NCBI GenBank assembly: GCA_035222895.1
Contig: JAVYIG010005275.1
Location: 1 to 64,000, forward strand
Length of the DNA: 64,000 nt
Direction of reading: 5' to 3'
Origin: Strongylocentrotus droebachiensis
Taxonomy: Eukaryota > Echinodermata > Echinoidea > Camarodonta > Strongylocentrotidae
Shown: piece by piece, positions 1-14,200 of the stretch
Position numbering within the stretch: the first letter of the stretch is position 1
Layout: every line of letters starts with the position of its first letter
The notes under the pieces: generated by a model
Seen by the model: only the letters and a program-made list of their open reading frames with translations
What the model was told of the DNA's origin: nothing
Database searches by the model: none
Made by a program: the position numbers and the translations under genes

Positions 1-2243
1 TTTCTATTTTAAGGGACATCCTGTATTGTAGCTCGTTTCAATGTTTGATTACTTAGTTACTTTCCTGATACCGATGATAAAAAGCAGAGTACTGTAACTA
101 TCATTTGTATTTAATATCGTGCGCAACAAGAAATGTACAAAAGCAAGCTTGGTAATAAAATAAATGGTGAGTGGAAGTTGGTATTTTACATAGTTTTTAT
201 TTATCGTTTTGAATGAATTTATAAATATGATGACCTTTATTGTAGAGTAGAGGAATACCGACACATACGTGTAGTTGATCATTTCAGTCCTGCATACTAC
301 AGAAAGAAGGTAATGAATTTGTACACTGCGTGAAGCATACCGCAGAAGTAGAAAAATGTCGAACTTTATAACGCTCGATCGGTTTTCTTCAAATCAAATA
401 CCTTAGCAAGGTTTTTAGTCAATAATGGTGTGCTCCCAAAAGCCAGCAAGAATACCTCAACAACAACAAAATTAAAGAACTAAGGCTTAAATGCTCCCCC
501 TCCCCCATAAAAAAAGGTCTCTATTCGTTTACAGAGAGATAAATACACCCATTGTCCAGACTCCAGAAACACCGTCGCTAAGACCTTCAAGAAATCAAAG
601 TCAAAGGCAATTTATATACCCCATTCTATTATCTATAGAAGTCATATTTGGATTCCCTTTCTCCGCCATTGTGATGCTCGAATATTAACAAGGCAATGGA
701 TAGGGCTATGGAAATTGCCTTAGAATTTTTAAATTTGTAAATGTTATCTGTTTTTGTTCCTTTTTTATGGGGTAGGGGGGGGGGAGTCTGTTCGGGCGTG
801 TTCAGAGTGAATGGGTCCTTAAACGAAACATAAAAACACCCTATGCATTGTAATCTTCTTCTACAAACAGTAATCTTTTCTCTTCCACACTGACTTGCAT
901 GGTTCTTTTGCTCGTGGCCGCTGGTTTTCAGAATAATAAAAATGTCACTCGCCCAGCAGCGTAGGATACGAAATAGGATGTGATGTAGAACCATTTTTTG
1001 AACGCTCAGTCGCTTTACTCATCGCATTACACATATCTGTCAGAAGTAAGTTGACTCAAAATTATGCTACAGTACACACAGAAATAGCAAACACAATTGT
1101 TAGCTCGGATGAGCGCCCTCAATGAATTTGTTTCTTGTTCAATTTCCTTTATTGCTAGGTTGGGCCTACGTAATTAAATTAAAACATTCCCTATTACATC
1201 AACTTTGGGGTATCATTTGCCCAACACGATAGAGGTAATTGCAAGCTTCTGTCAATCACCATCATCGTTTACTATTAATTGAGCAAAAGTCACCAAAGTT
1301 GGGCCTCAAATGATGATTACCAGTTGATTTACCAGTTGAAAATCAGTAGATGATTACAGCCCCCCCCCCCCCCCCCCCCTAGCAAAGAAAACAGGCACGA
1401 AAGAAAGATGGTCACGTACATGTACATTTCAACAACAAAAAAGCTATACACATTTTTTTCTCAAATGATCTACAGTTTTTCAATCTTTAAATGATTTTGG
1501 ATGTATGTGGAACCAAAAAAGGGAAAATATGTGAGGAATGAGGGGGTAAAGAAAGACTAATACAAGAGGAAAAACCATGCAGGAGAGAGGGGAGTAAAAG
1601 AGGAAGAGATGGAAAATCTCAGAGAAAGCAAGAAACAGAGGGAGAGGAAGAGAAAGGGTTAGTGGGAGAGTGAGAACGAAAGGGAGAGAGAGAGAGAGAG
1701 AAACAAAAAAGAGAAGAGGGGGAAGGGGAGAAGTAGACAAAATAAAATCATGCTAGAGACTTGAAATGTCAATCTAAAATAATTGGGATCGGGACACATG
1801 CGTCATCCGAACACACGAACTTAAATAAGGTGAAAACAATTAACTGTTTGGCATTAAAAACAAACCGTGCATGCTGGGAGGAGCTGGGAGCCATTGGGCG
1901 TGAATTATAATACCAATCTGTGTAAAATCGCCCTTCTCTCAAAAGCTTAACTACCCTGATCATTATTTATTTCTGAAACTTGAACACCATCGGTAATAGT
2001 TTCTACATGTACTTACTTAATTTATTTAATGTCATATTATATTACACTTTTTTGGGAGGGGGGTGGGGCTGTCATGCATTGGGCAATATTGCATGACCTG
2101 GGCAATATTTTTGGTGTGACATGCACATTCTAATTATGTTATGTTCCTTTGTTTGATTTTAATATTGAACAACTGATGATTTAAAAAAAGATGTATCTCC
2201 CCTCTTCATCTTTCTTTGTCCATCTATTTCTCTCTCTGTCTTT

Positions 2244-2302
<59 letters not shown>

Positions 2303-2470
2303 CTCTTTTTTGCCCACTCTGTCTCCCTATCTTTCTCTGTGACACCATTTCTATATATATATATATCTGTCTCTTTCTTGCTATATCTCACAATCGCTTT
2401 TTCTATCTCATTCTCTCTTTCAATTAAGTAAAAGAACACAGAAAATGAAAACAATAACAGACAAATAATC
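1..2470. other. Probable intergenic DNA downstream of the gene
   Basis: No exon-like reading frame with splice sites or a recognisable protein was seen on either strand. Open frames here are short and low in complexity. The stretch contains a poly-C run near 1361-1379, a purine-rich tract near 1500-1740 and a (CT)n tract near 2240-2330. Confidence 0.55.
2240..2300. repeat. (CT)n microsatellite
   Basis: Near-perfect CT dinucleotide repeat. It gives spurious Ser/Leu and Arg/Glu open frames on both strands. Confidence 0.95.
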
Positions 2471-4866
2471 TATGTTACAGGTGCTTTTATTGTATTTCTA
2501 AGAAAACAAACGAACAAGTAAAAACAAACAATAAAGGACGGAAAAGGCACTCATATCATACAAGTTTTCCAAAAATATGTAAATAAGCACATAACTATTC
2601 ATAAAAGTATTCTTGATAGGTAAATTTTGTATAGATTTGTTTCTTCAATTCTCAAACGTAATACATTTCTGAGTAGTCAATATCAATCACAAAATATACA
2701 AGCATTAATTATTATGTCATATAACTCTAAAAGTAACATTGGAATGCATAGAAGAAAGTGATATTATTGAATTTGATCAAGGCATTAGAGTGTACAAATC
2801 AAACAAAAATTGGAAGAATTTAAAAAGTTCAATACTTCTATACATATAACAACATTTGCTGCAATGTTCAGCACACAAAATAAAAATAGACAAAATAATC
2901 AAAGATACAAGTTCTCCCAAGATAAAGATTAATATTTTTCAAAACTATCATACAAAATTATGAAAATTCAGAATACAAAGATCTAGTTTATTCCATGATT
3001 TTCCTTTCCAATTTTTAATCGCTTTTGTTCATCACCAAATGAGGATAAATTAATATGGAAGCAAACACGGTGGATTTTAGTTCCGTTTTCAAATAAAGCG
3101 ATTATCGCCATGAGATTAATATAAGAATTGACATAAATTACTAACAGAATACTTTAGATTTGAAAGACACTGTATAGATCATAGTAAATGTAATTCAATT
3201 TTGTCATCAGTTATACAATCAAGGTGCTCCTCATTTGATATTTGGTATAATAAATAATCAAAACATAGTTCAAGGTGATTTTCATTTTTAAAGACAATGT
3301 TTTTATAGATTAATAAATCAGCAACTGATATCAACTACAGGTTGCAATTTGGCATGATTCATGATTTATGTCACACTAAAATAATGACATTCAATTTTGT
3401 CAGGTATTGCTCTATGTATTAAATTCCAGACTGATTTTACAGATCACAAACTCCAGGTGAATATTTGGACAATGCTATTTTACAATGATTTTGTTATCTC
3501 AATGATTCAATAAAATGATTTGATTCTGTGATCCTATTAACCAACACTTTTTTAACTTGAGATTTCAGACTCCATAAGAATATTTGAACAATGATTTTGA
3601 ATTTAATTGTGTTACACATCTATCTCACTGATTTGATCTCATGATTTGACATTATAATCATATCAAAAATGATTTTTCTCCCTTTTTTTCTGAACTAAAA
3701 CTGAAAACACTATTCGGACGGAATATAAGGGCATCGGATGAATAGCATTGAATGAAATACAAAATCTAACCAAACCAAATGAGGTTAAATCTACATATTG
3801 CCAGCTTGGAGCCATAAGCATCCTTCTGACACTGGACAGATTATACACTTACAAGAAATTTGCAAGTAAACACTAATTACTATACACACACAAACCTGTT
3901 TATCTATTGCTAAAATTGAGAGGTTAAATTCTTCAAATATAAATATACATATAGATAATCCATCGTGGGAAGTGCGCCGTAATCTTTGTGTTCGACCAAA
4001 CTCCTGCACTTTTGCAGACTACAACTGAAAATCTAATCTTTTGAAGCATTATTTTCCTTAATGCTAAATATATTACTATTATTATTATTTTCCTTACTCA
4101 CAATTCCCATCTACGCTTTGCGTATTATATTTAATAACACCATAAGCTCTGAAGTATACATTTTACTTGACTAAATACATTTCATAATTGATTTTCACAC
4201 TGATTGAAATAAAAATAAATAGAATAGTCTATTTAGAAACTGCACTTCACAACAAACAAACACACAATACGATATAAAATTAGAAATATGTACATATCTG
4301 TGATCATTATATTCTTCGTTCATGAAAATAATCATTAAAATTTTTGTTTGTTGCAATAAAATCTGTAGTACAGGAAAACTTTCTGGACGTCATGTTTCTC
4401 ACATTGAGTGATAATATATAAAAAGGACGGGAGATTCACACAAATTATTCATATTTACAACAAAAAGGCACCAAGCAATTTTGATCGAGAAACATACAAA
4501 AGTTCAATTTTGCCATTCGACAACTGATCAAAGATGTATGGTGAAGGAATTATAAAAACAAAGCTCAGTCATGTGCGTATATATTTTGGCTGAAAATTGA
4601 ATTATTTTGCCTTTTGAGCATGAGCTTTTACATACATACATAAATAAACAACTTGTGGGCTTTAGAGATGGATGTTATAGATGATCTACAAAGCTGCATC
4701 CCTCTCCTTGCTTTTCTTCACAAGCTCCGCCTCCACCTGGTCGACTTTCTTCGTCAGGTTGGTAATCTTCATTGAAATTGAATATTTATGCTTTTTGAGC
4801 ATAAGCTTTTACATACATACACAAATATACAACTTGTGAGTTTTAGAGATGGATGTTATAGATGAT
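2471..4866 (-). other. Probable 3' UTR of the large gene
   Basis: AT-rich stretch directly after the TAA stop, with no coding-like frame. Candidate AATAAA signals occur on the minus strand, including one at 2491-2486 just before the CT repeat. The true cleavage site cannot be fixed from sequence. The last 250 bases next to the stop are a duplication of the terminal exon (see 4614-4955). Confidence 0.4.
2486..2491 (-). terminator. Candidate polyadenylation hexamer
   Basis: AATAAA on the minus strand about 2.4 kb after the stop codon. It is one of several possible signals in this AT-rich stretch and is chosen only because repeat DNA follows it. Confidence 0.2.
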
Positions 4867-4955
4867 TTACAGAGCTGCATCTCTCTCCTTGCGTTTCTTC
4901 ACAAGCTCCGCCTCCACCTGATCGATCTTCTTCGTCAGGTTGGTAATCTTCATAT
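4614..4955 (-). repeat. Tandem duplication of the end of the last coding exon
   Basis: The segment at about 4614-4773 repeats 4794-4953 with an offset of about 180 bases. It includes the end of the e61 coding sequence, the stop region and the first UTR bases, with substitutions. The downstream copy lies after the stop, so it is untranslated. Confidence 0.85.
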
Positions 4956-5206
4956 CCAGCGCCGATGCCTGCATGCGAAGAACCTCGGCCGACTTCTCCC
5001 CTTCACCACCGTGCTGGGCTGTGCCGGCTGCTGGAGGCTCCTCCTCCGCTCGCTTGATGCCTTCTCTGGCGTCCTGGAGATCCTGCATTGACTTGGCGAG
5101 TTGGCTGTTGAGTTGATCTAGCTGAGTGTTGGTCTGGGTGATCTGGAGGTCGAAGAGCTCCCGTTGGCTGCGGAGACTCGATGTCGCCGTGACATGGATA
5201 GTAGGC
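4867..5206 (-). CDS. e61: terminal exon, C-terminal coiled coil and stop
   Basis: About residues 3584-3696. The exon begins with one base completing an AG|G arginine codon and runs to TAA. It encodes RPTIHVTATSSLRSQRELFD, then heptad-like helix (QTNTQLDQLNSQL), a short Pro/Ala/Gly hinge (EEPPAAGTAQHGG) and a second helix ending KKRKERDAAL. It is probably a short coiled coil closing the cytoplasmic tail. Confidence 0.9.
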
Positions 5207-8200
5207 CTGGCAAGATGTAAAAATACCAATGTCAATTACTAGTTATATACGTCATTCATATATTCTTGCTCATTGATTAGTTAAGATTGTGTCACATGAT
5301 CAAAAATATACACACTATTTTGCAAAAAGTACTATTTACGGCTCCCAAGCCCCTCAGTAAAATAGCACTATTGCAGTCACCTTGGGCCCATAGTTTTAAT
5401 TATATACCTCACTTAAGTAATCCAGCAATCTGATTGGTCGAAATTGCATTCATAAACTTTAACTGTTCCTGTAAAAACAGACCTATTTTCCCAATAACCA
5501 TGGTTATTGGGAAAATAGGTCAGTCTCCATGGTTACCCCATAGGTTTACATGTTAAAAAATGGTTTGAGCGATCGAGGATACCGTATGTGTGCGAAGAAT
5601 TGGTCGGTAATTTCAATACAATTGAATCTCGATCGATCTTACCGACAATTTTATCTTGCATTGTTGACATGAAGACGAAAATAAACTTCCAAAAACAAAA
5701 AAAACAACATCTGCCGATAAATCTTGATCTAAGTTCGTGCCAATATGCATTGCAAAAGTAAAAGAAGGGTCCGTTTAATGGAGCTTTTGCGAAGCATTCA
5801 TCACGCGAAGCCGGTTTCAATCCATTTTAATGTATATATTGTACAAAATGCCAAGCATGGTAACAGCGCGCGATGGCCGAGTGGTATAAGGCGTTGGTTT
5901 TAGATACATCACTTATTGCACGCAAGAGTTCGAATCCCATCTTCGACAAAAAAAAAAAAAAAAAATGATTTTTTATTTTTTAGTCTATTTTTTTTCGGCA
6001 TATAAAAGTATTAATGACTGCTTTAATATTCGAGAAATAGTTGTTTTTATACGCTCTCGGGAAGGTTACAATTGGGCTATTTCCCTCGGCACGCCTCGGG
6101 TAATAGCACAATTCTAACCTTCCCTTGAGCGTATAAAAACAACTATTTCTCTCAAAGCAGTCATTAATACTATACCAGAGCATCTCAAGACAGTGTATAT
6201 TTGTATATTACTTCTTGTTGTAGACACTTGTTCCTGCAACAATAGATTCATGGTAATTCCTACACTAACCAAAATCCTAACTTCAACACAGGACCAAACA
6301 TTACACGTAACTCTAATCATTACTCTAAACCTAACCTAAGACCCAATTTCAACTCAAATCCTAACCCTATACTTTTAATGAAATATGCCCTGAGCAAACG
6401 TTGCCTGATGTACAGATACCAATCCTTGTTTACCAAGCAAACTCAAATAAGAGAGAGGGAGAGATAGGATGGGAGGGGCAAAAAGCACATGAAGGGAAGA
6501 TGATAGGACCGCTCTTCACGACCCTCAAACTCTGTGGCCTTGTTATACCCCTCCCCTATGACAAAAAATAGATGAATACTTCTACAATTTTGTAAGCAAC
6601 CTCATTGATATTGAAAGTTGCTCATTCATCTTAGAATGTTGGTGCATTGTATGAATCACTTTGTGCATTTTTTGCAGGGTGCACAACTTATTATTAATAG
6701 CCTGTATACAATGTAGCTCAAAGACGATAAGTGATAACTACATAGTTTAATTTCATATACAGTCAAACCTGTCTATAGCGACTACCCAAGGGGAACGCAA
6801 AAAGATGTCTTTGTAGACATGCGGTTTTTGTACTCAGGTTCCTTAAGTACAGTGATGTTTCAATGAGAAGCCATTTTCAAGGGAAACAAAAGATGAGGTC
6901 TTTGTAGACAGGTGGTCACTAAAACAGGTTTGACTGTATATAGTCAATCAAACTTCAGCATCAACTTCAAAAAATTAAATATTAAAATGCAAGCATTTTC
7001 TGAATTCTTACCTTCTGCCTTCATCTCCAGGTGTCTTGGTGCCTCTGAGTTCCTTGAGTCTCGTCTCCACAAAGTCAGAGGTGGACTTGAATCCTCCGTG
7101 AGACACCATGTACTCCCTCAGCCTTGCCTTGGATGACGCAGCCTGTTCATCAGTGATGCGCTCCTTGATGTTCTGTTTCATAGCAACAAGAGATTTATAA
7201 TTTTGTCGTTAATTGGGATGGATTGGAGTTTAAACAAAAGAATATTCAATTTTCTGAAATGGAGTGAGGGTTTGGGGTTAACACAAATCCTCTTGAGTGC
7301 AACGAAAGTCCTATGTGCACTAACTTATCTGTGTCCTATAAGAAACCCTAATATGATGTGTGTACAAATGTTCATCAGTGATGCGCTCCTTGATGCTCTG
7401 TATCATAGCAACAAGAGATTTATAATTTTGTCGTTAATTGGAAAGGATTGGAGTTATAAAAAAAAAAAATTAATAATAATTCTGAAATGGAATGAGGGTC
7501 TGGGGTTGACTTGAATCCTCTGTGAGTGCAACAAAAGCCCTATGTGCACTAACTTATCTGTGTCCTATAAGAAACAAAAATATGATGTGTCTACAAATGT
7601 TCATCAGTTATGTGCTCCTTGATGTTCTGTATCATAGCAACAGGAGATATATAATGGTGTTGTTAATTGGGAAGGATTGGGGTTTAAACAAAAGAATAAT
7701 CAATGTTCTGAAATGGAATGGGGGTTTGGGGTTGACACAAATCCTCTCGAGTGAAACAAAAGTCCTATTTGTACTAACTTATATGTGTCCTATAAGAAAC
7801 CAAAAAATGATATGTGTACAAATGTTCATCAGTTATGTGCTTCTTGATGTTCTGTATCATAGCAAAAAGATATTTATAGTTGTTTCGTTAATTGAAAAGG
7901 ATTGGAGTTCAAACAAAATAAAAATCAATTTTCTGGAATGGAATGAGGGTTTGGGGTTGACTTGAATCCTCTGTGAGTGCAAAAAAAGGTCCTATGCACA
8001 CTCACTCATATGATAAGACACAAAAATGTGAAGTATCTACAAATACATATAAGAAAACTCAAAACACCCTGTGATAAACTGTCCTGGGGCACATTTCATA
8101 AAACTTGTTAGCTATAACAACTGCTCAATTTCTATGACAAATCTGCTCTCAGCCAATCAGATGCCAGTATTTACTGTATGAAGTAAATTAATTTTAGCTC

Positions 8201-11200
8201 GAAGAGTACACAAAATAACACATTCATGATTTCATACAAGTCATGTATCTACAGAAAAAGTTACCTCCTTAGTAAAGTCCTCCTTGTCTGTATGCTTGAC
8301 CCTGGTATCGATGAGCTCTGTGACGACAGCGGCCTTCTCGTTACCTCCCTTGCCCTGCTTGAAGATGGCCTCCAGAGGGCGCTTTCCTTTTGGCATCACG
8401 CCCCCGACGAGAGCCCTAGCACCCTGTGTGACCTTGGCTCGCGAGAAGAACATGTCTTGGCAGATCATCTTCATTCCCTACAAGAGATAAAATAGCATAA
8501 AAATAGAAATTAGATAACAGGAAATGAAAGAAGATAGGATTCTTTAAAAAAACAGAATTTACATTTTTAGCATTGATAAGCAAAGGAGTAAGTTTTTTAA
8601 CAAAACCTTGAAAAATAATCATGTTTCAAAACCTTTTATATTATATTTTTGTCTCTTTTCTACCCTTAGTTTATCTGTCGACTTTATTTTGCACTAGTAA
8701 TTTAATCTCTACATGTACACATATGTCTACACATAATACATGACATTTCCTTTGGGCTTTATTTCATCTAGAAATAGAATTTGGGTAAGCTTAAGATTTC
8801 GGTAAACTTAGGGTTAGGTTTAATGTATAGTGTTTCGTGCAGGGTTGAGTTTGGTAGCTATAGAATATTGATAAAGGGAACCATTATCTCCGGAGCATTG
8901 GTTTTAGAACCCCACACATACCTTGAAGAATTCTCGTAGGAAGTACGGGTTGGTATCATCCGTGAGGTCATTGACCTTGATGTGCGCCAGACAGTGGACG
9001 ATGACCATCACAAACTCGCCGACCGAGTCCAGCCTCTCGTGGCGAACGAACAAGATCTTCTTCGCATGCTGGTAGAAGAACGAATGCCTGAACATGTTAC
9101 GTTTGTAGTCATTCTGCGGGAGTGAGGATGCCAGGAGGAGAGTCACGTCGGGCATGCGTAGGGTCAGGCGCAAGAGACGAGTGACGAAGACCCCGAAGCG
9201 GTAGACGATGAACTGGCTCGGTGAGATGCTGTCGATGTCGAGCGGGGTGATCTCGCTTCCTAGAATCCATTGCGCATCCTTCAAGTCGATAAATGGGTCG
9301 TTTACGGCACCTGTTGAAGACAGAGACATATACATGGTTAGATCCTCATTTTATTTTGAAAGAGCAACCCTATTGTACATTTAACTAATATCCTGCCATA
9401 AGGCTGCATGCACGCTACCGTTATAGTGCTTTGTACATGCGAGCGAGCCATTGCTTCACTGCTTTGTGCATGCTTGTACGCATTCGTAATAGCAGTTATT
9501 GTTTATGCTCATTGTACTGTGCTGTGTGTTTCGCACGCGCTGTTCACAGAACCATCACGTTATCAGATTATCTCAAAACAAACTTGGCACAGGGGGATTT
9601 GGGGCTTGACACAATGGGGATTAGCCCTGTGGCATGATAAGACAAAATACCAGTAGAGATACATCTCTACAAGTTTACAGAATGAGATAATGATGTGAAT
9701 TGCTGGATTGCAACTTACCATACACAGTATGATCCCAGACAGTTAAAAATGATGAGCCATAAAAGTGCTTTAAGATAAATTATGTAAATGATACTTCACA
9801 AATGATTACCAAAAATATTCTGGAAATTTCTCCACACCCCTTTTGACAGTCATATGCAAAACTGCATTAATTTTTTTTCCTGAACTCTTTCAGCTCTCAA
9901 CAGTAAGAGAATTTGCATTAAATCTAAAAAGGATATTTCGTCTGCTTGGAGCCGAACAGGCATCTACTCTTTGGAAGATAACGCAGCATTTGCACCCTTT
10001 TGCAGAAGATGTTTCTAAAATTGAGAGAAAGTGGATTAAAGAGATGGCTACTGACCTTTGACCCCATCCTTGAATCCCAGCGTGTCCTTCAGCATCTCTT
10101 CGATCTCTTTCAGATCGGTAAAGAACGGTGAAGCCATGAGAGCAGAGTACATAGCCTGGTTGACCCCCTCGGGGAGGTCAAGCTTCTCGTCCAAACCGTC
10201 TTCTTTTCTCTGGGCCCAGTCTCCGGGGTTCTCGGGGCGCCAGGAGTTCACGCTATTCTGATTCAGCTCAGAAGCACCTGGTTATAACAAAACAAGAACA
10301 AGAAAACATGAGGGGCTTTCTGTCATAGCTACGCTCAATCGCGATAGGCGCGTTGGCTCAGTTAGAGGCGTGAAAGCTCAGTTGGTAGAGCAGTGGTCTC
10401 GTAATCTGGTGACCCGGGTTCGAAACAAAGATGCGCTATTGCCCTTTGGTAAGGCATTAATCCTCATTACCAGGTCCCTCAGAGAGGACCTAGAGCCGTC
10501 GGTCCTCTGGTTGCTTACTAACAAGCGTTTATGCTTTCTTAGCAGTCAGGTAAAATAACCACCACTACTACAACTACAATCTATTGCTCTTAACCAGATC
10601 TTCTTAAGGTCTTGGGATGACAGGCATTCGCACTGTTCTGGTTCAGCTCAGAAACACCTGATACAAATAATGAAATTGACAGATGAATATTAACACCTCA
10701 TTTGTTTACAAATGCTTATGATATACAAGGATACCAATTTTTTTTACTCATTTAGGCTAAAGCAACATCACATGTGCAATCTGTTCAGACAGTAAAATAT
10801 AGAGCCTGAAAAAGGCCTAAAACATAGTTGTGACAAGGCCCCAAAAGGCCTGGAAACTGGCATCCCTTGACATAGTGTTTCCTGTGGTCTCACAACGACC
10901 CTCTTAACCACCTAAAAAACCCATCCATACTGTGTTTTTTTACCTGTATTAAATGAGTGGGAAAGGGGGAGGGGAGCTTGAAAGAAAAGACAACACAACA
11001 AAAAGCCCCTATACATTCTACCTAATTGTGAAGCATAATGCACTCATGTCATTTACAATGATTTTTGCAACATCGGAATCTGGCTCTAAATTTCCTATTT
11101 GACCCTTGACCTGACCTCTTGGTGTCGTTCATACCTTTCTGTTGAATGAGATTCATTTGATCTTGTGTTCGTCTCTCATCGATATCAGTCTGGTTCCTGA

Positions 11201-14200
11201 TGTCTCCCTGGATCCGTGCCATCTCCTGTTCCTGCTTCTTCTGCTTCCTAGCCTCCAGTCTGGCCTTGATCCTCTCAGCGTTCCTCTGCTGGTCCTTCTG
11301 GAAGTTCCCCTCGAACCGCTTCATGTTCTCGTTGTGCTCCTGGAGGAGTTTCTGTGGATTAGGGAGATTTAGGTTTTGGATTTTGAATATTAGGTACAGT
11401 GAAGGAATTCACCGTTAAAGATACTCATGGTCTTCAGTATCGCCATAATCATGATCATAATCATCACCATTACCACCACCATTACCACCACCATCACCAT
11501 CATCATCATCACCTCCTAAAGGCTCAATCATAACTGTCTGTTATTGTCATCACAATCAATAACATCATCATTTATCGTCATCATCAGTCATCATTCATCT
11601 CATCTTCTTCATCTTCATGATCTCCCCCTTCCCTCTCTCTTCCTTATCCCCTGTACCATCAACAACATGATCATCATCTTTCATCTTCATCCTCATGATC
11701 TTTCCTTTCTCCCCTTTTCTTCCTTATCCCCACTACCCTTAACATCATCATCACAATCACCACCACCATCATCATCGTCATTATCATCCTCTTTCCTCAC
11801 CTCCTTGGCAGCCTCGTTGCCCTCGCTGTGTTGGAGCTCCTGCTGGAGACGTCTCTCAGCCTCCTCCTTCTGCTGCTCTTTGGCTCTCTGCTTCTCCAGC
11901 TGTCTCTTCCTCTCCCTCTCCTCCTCACGGATCCTGTCATTCTCCAGCTCAGCCTCCAGGGCACTGTCAGCAAAGAGAGAGAATTAAAGTGACTCTTTAA
12001 CATTGTCAAACAAAATCCTGGAATTAGCTCATGCTGCAATGATATTTATGAACCTTTAGGTCAGTCAGGAACCCCATGACTTTTACAAGCTGATCACCTG
12101 TCTGATTATCAAGATATTTATGATTTGAAATCAAATTTTCCGGTTTCCTAACGGTTTTTATAACACTACAGTCTATTGGGGAAAATAAGTATGGTAAAAC
12201 CGGTCACTCAAAGATTTTTTACTTTTTTGAGGCACTTCATTATACAGTAAGGGTCAGGTCAGAGGTAGGGAAAATGTTACGCTTCATTGGACAAATATGA
12301 TACATGATCGATGGGAAAAAATCAAGTTACTTACGCAACTTCCTGCTCCATCTTTACCCTGCGAGCATCATCCCTCCTCTTCTTCTCAGCCTTGATGCTG
12401 TCCAGTTCTCCCTGCATCTGAGCAACCTTGGTCTCTCGGAACTTCTGGGCGTCGGCTGCAGCCTTCTCAGCAAGCTCTGTATACTGCTGGACAAGTGCCT
12501 GAGGGAAGGATTCAGAAGTTGGTTAAAATTAAACGGGAATATACATGTATTTGAATTTGAATCATACACTAACTGAATTCTAAACTTCTACTCTGACCTA
12601 AGAACTATACCTTGCTGTCACCCCAACTTAAAACCTAACTTTAGACCCAATTGCAACCCTAACCTTATTTCTTTGATAAAAAAAGCCTTGAAGCGATTAT
12701 TGCAGGAGTTTATGATGGAGGCACCATCTGAATGAAACATTGTTGTCAACTTGATGGCCTCTGTTGGCTTGTTAGATGGCCTTTGTTGGCTTGTTAGATG
12801 GCCTTTGTTGGCTTGTTCGATGGCCATTGTTGGCTTGTTCGACTATATATCTTTACCTCTTCTGGAGAGAGATCCCTCATGGCTTCGGCCAGTTCCTGGA
12901 GCTGCTTCTCTCTGAGAGACAGACGAGCCTGGGCCTGCTTGACCTCTAGGGCTGGGAGACAGTCCTTCACGGCCTGATCTATCTTCTGCGCCGATCCCCG
13001 GTCAAACTCAGCTAGTTGTTTCTGTGGATGATGAAAATTGCACATAAAAGTGAATCAATGCATAAATGTTGTCTCTGCAGGGCCTCCTTCTTGTCCTCCA
13101 GCATACCAGGATACATGGAGCCAGAGATACCAACTCTTACCTCCTATCACCCCTTTAGCTACAAACTCTACCAGCCACGCCCCATTCTATTACCCCTCAT
13201 TCTTCTGCAATCCTTGTTCTTACCTTATGTTGTCTCTGCAGGGCCTCCTTCTTGTCCTCCAGCTCACCAGGAGACATGGAGCCAGAGTTGGCCACCAGCT
13301 CCTAACCCCTATCACCCCTTTCTATACAATCTCTACCAGCCACGCCCCTGTCTATTACCCCTCATTCTTCTGCAATCCTTGTTCTTACCTTATGCTGTCT
13401 CTGCAGGGCCTCCTTCTTGTCCTCCAGCATACCAGGAGACATGGAGCCAGAGTTGGCCACCAGCTCCTAACCCCTATCACCCCTTTCTATACAATCTCTA
13501 CCAGCCACGCCCCTGTCTATTACCCCTCATTCTTCTGCAATCCTTGTTCTTACCTTATGCTGTCTCTGCAGGGCCTCCTTCTTGTCCTCCAGCTCATCAG
13601 GAGACATGGAGCCAGAGTTGGCCACCAGCTCCAGAAATTCCTTCTGCTGGGCCTCAATCAGGGCATCCCGATCCTTCTGGAGATGCTCCGTTGCCTTGGC
13701 CTTGATGCGGGCCATCTCAACCTCCTTCTCCTGCTCCATTTGCTCCTCCTAGTAAAAAATTAAGAAATCCAAATTATGGAAAAGCTTACAACTATACATG
13801 TAGCTTCATTACACTACTTTACTATTGGACCTGGTTTTGTTACTTTCAAGGATTATGCATCTTATTTACCGGTAGACAGTTTTCAGACCCTTCTGGCAAA
13901 ATCTGTTTTCTGAACACCTTGCAGCTTTTGCTGGAGAACACTTGGGTTTTAACTTGTTATAAGAAAATAAATTGTCTACAATGATTTAAATATGCATGAT
14001 ATTGAAATATGCTCACAATCATACTGTCTCCTAGAAGATTTTTGTTTGTTTAAAAGTTATTCTTTGTCCTGTACACTGATATTTCAGTCATGTGTTAGAG
14101 AAGAGAGACCCACGTGACTGACATGTGATCATCATGAAACAATCATATTCTTATCATGTGACTATTTTGCCACTATCATGGGACTTTTAGATAATTAGCA

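Noticed and set aside
2191-2454. Ser/Leu-rich and Arg/Glu-rich open frames
   Set aside because: They come from a (CT)n repeat. Similar artefacts occur at 1480-1740, 19708-19965, 26661-27145 and 40635-41163.
5866-5947. Functional tRNA-Leu/Ser gene
   Set aside because: A and B boxes are present but the acceptor stem pairs poorly, the anticodon region is not convincing, and the block sits inside a repeat with a second copy at 39784-39865.
7203-7965. Two plus-strand frames sharing LTYLCPIRN-like blocks
   Set aside because: They are translations of the e60-derived tandem array. The repetition is at the DNA level and no gene structure is present.
13016-13763. Plus-strand repetitive Pro/Leu-rich protein of over 200 residues
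   Set aside because: It is the antisense of the 165-bp array and of coding exon e52. The minus strand explains the sequence with splice sites and phase.
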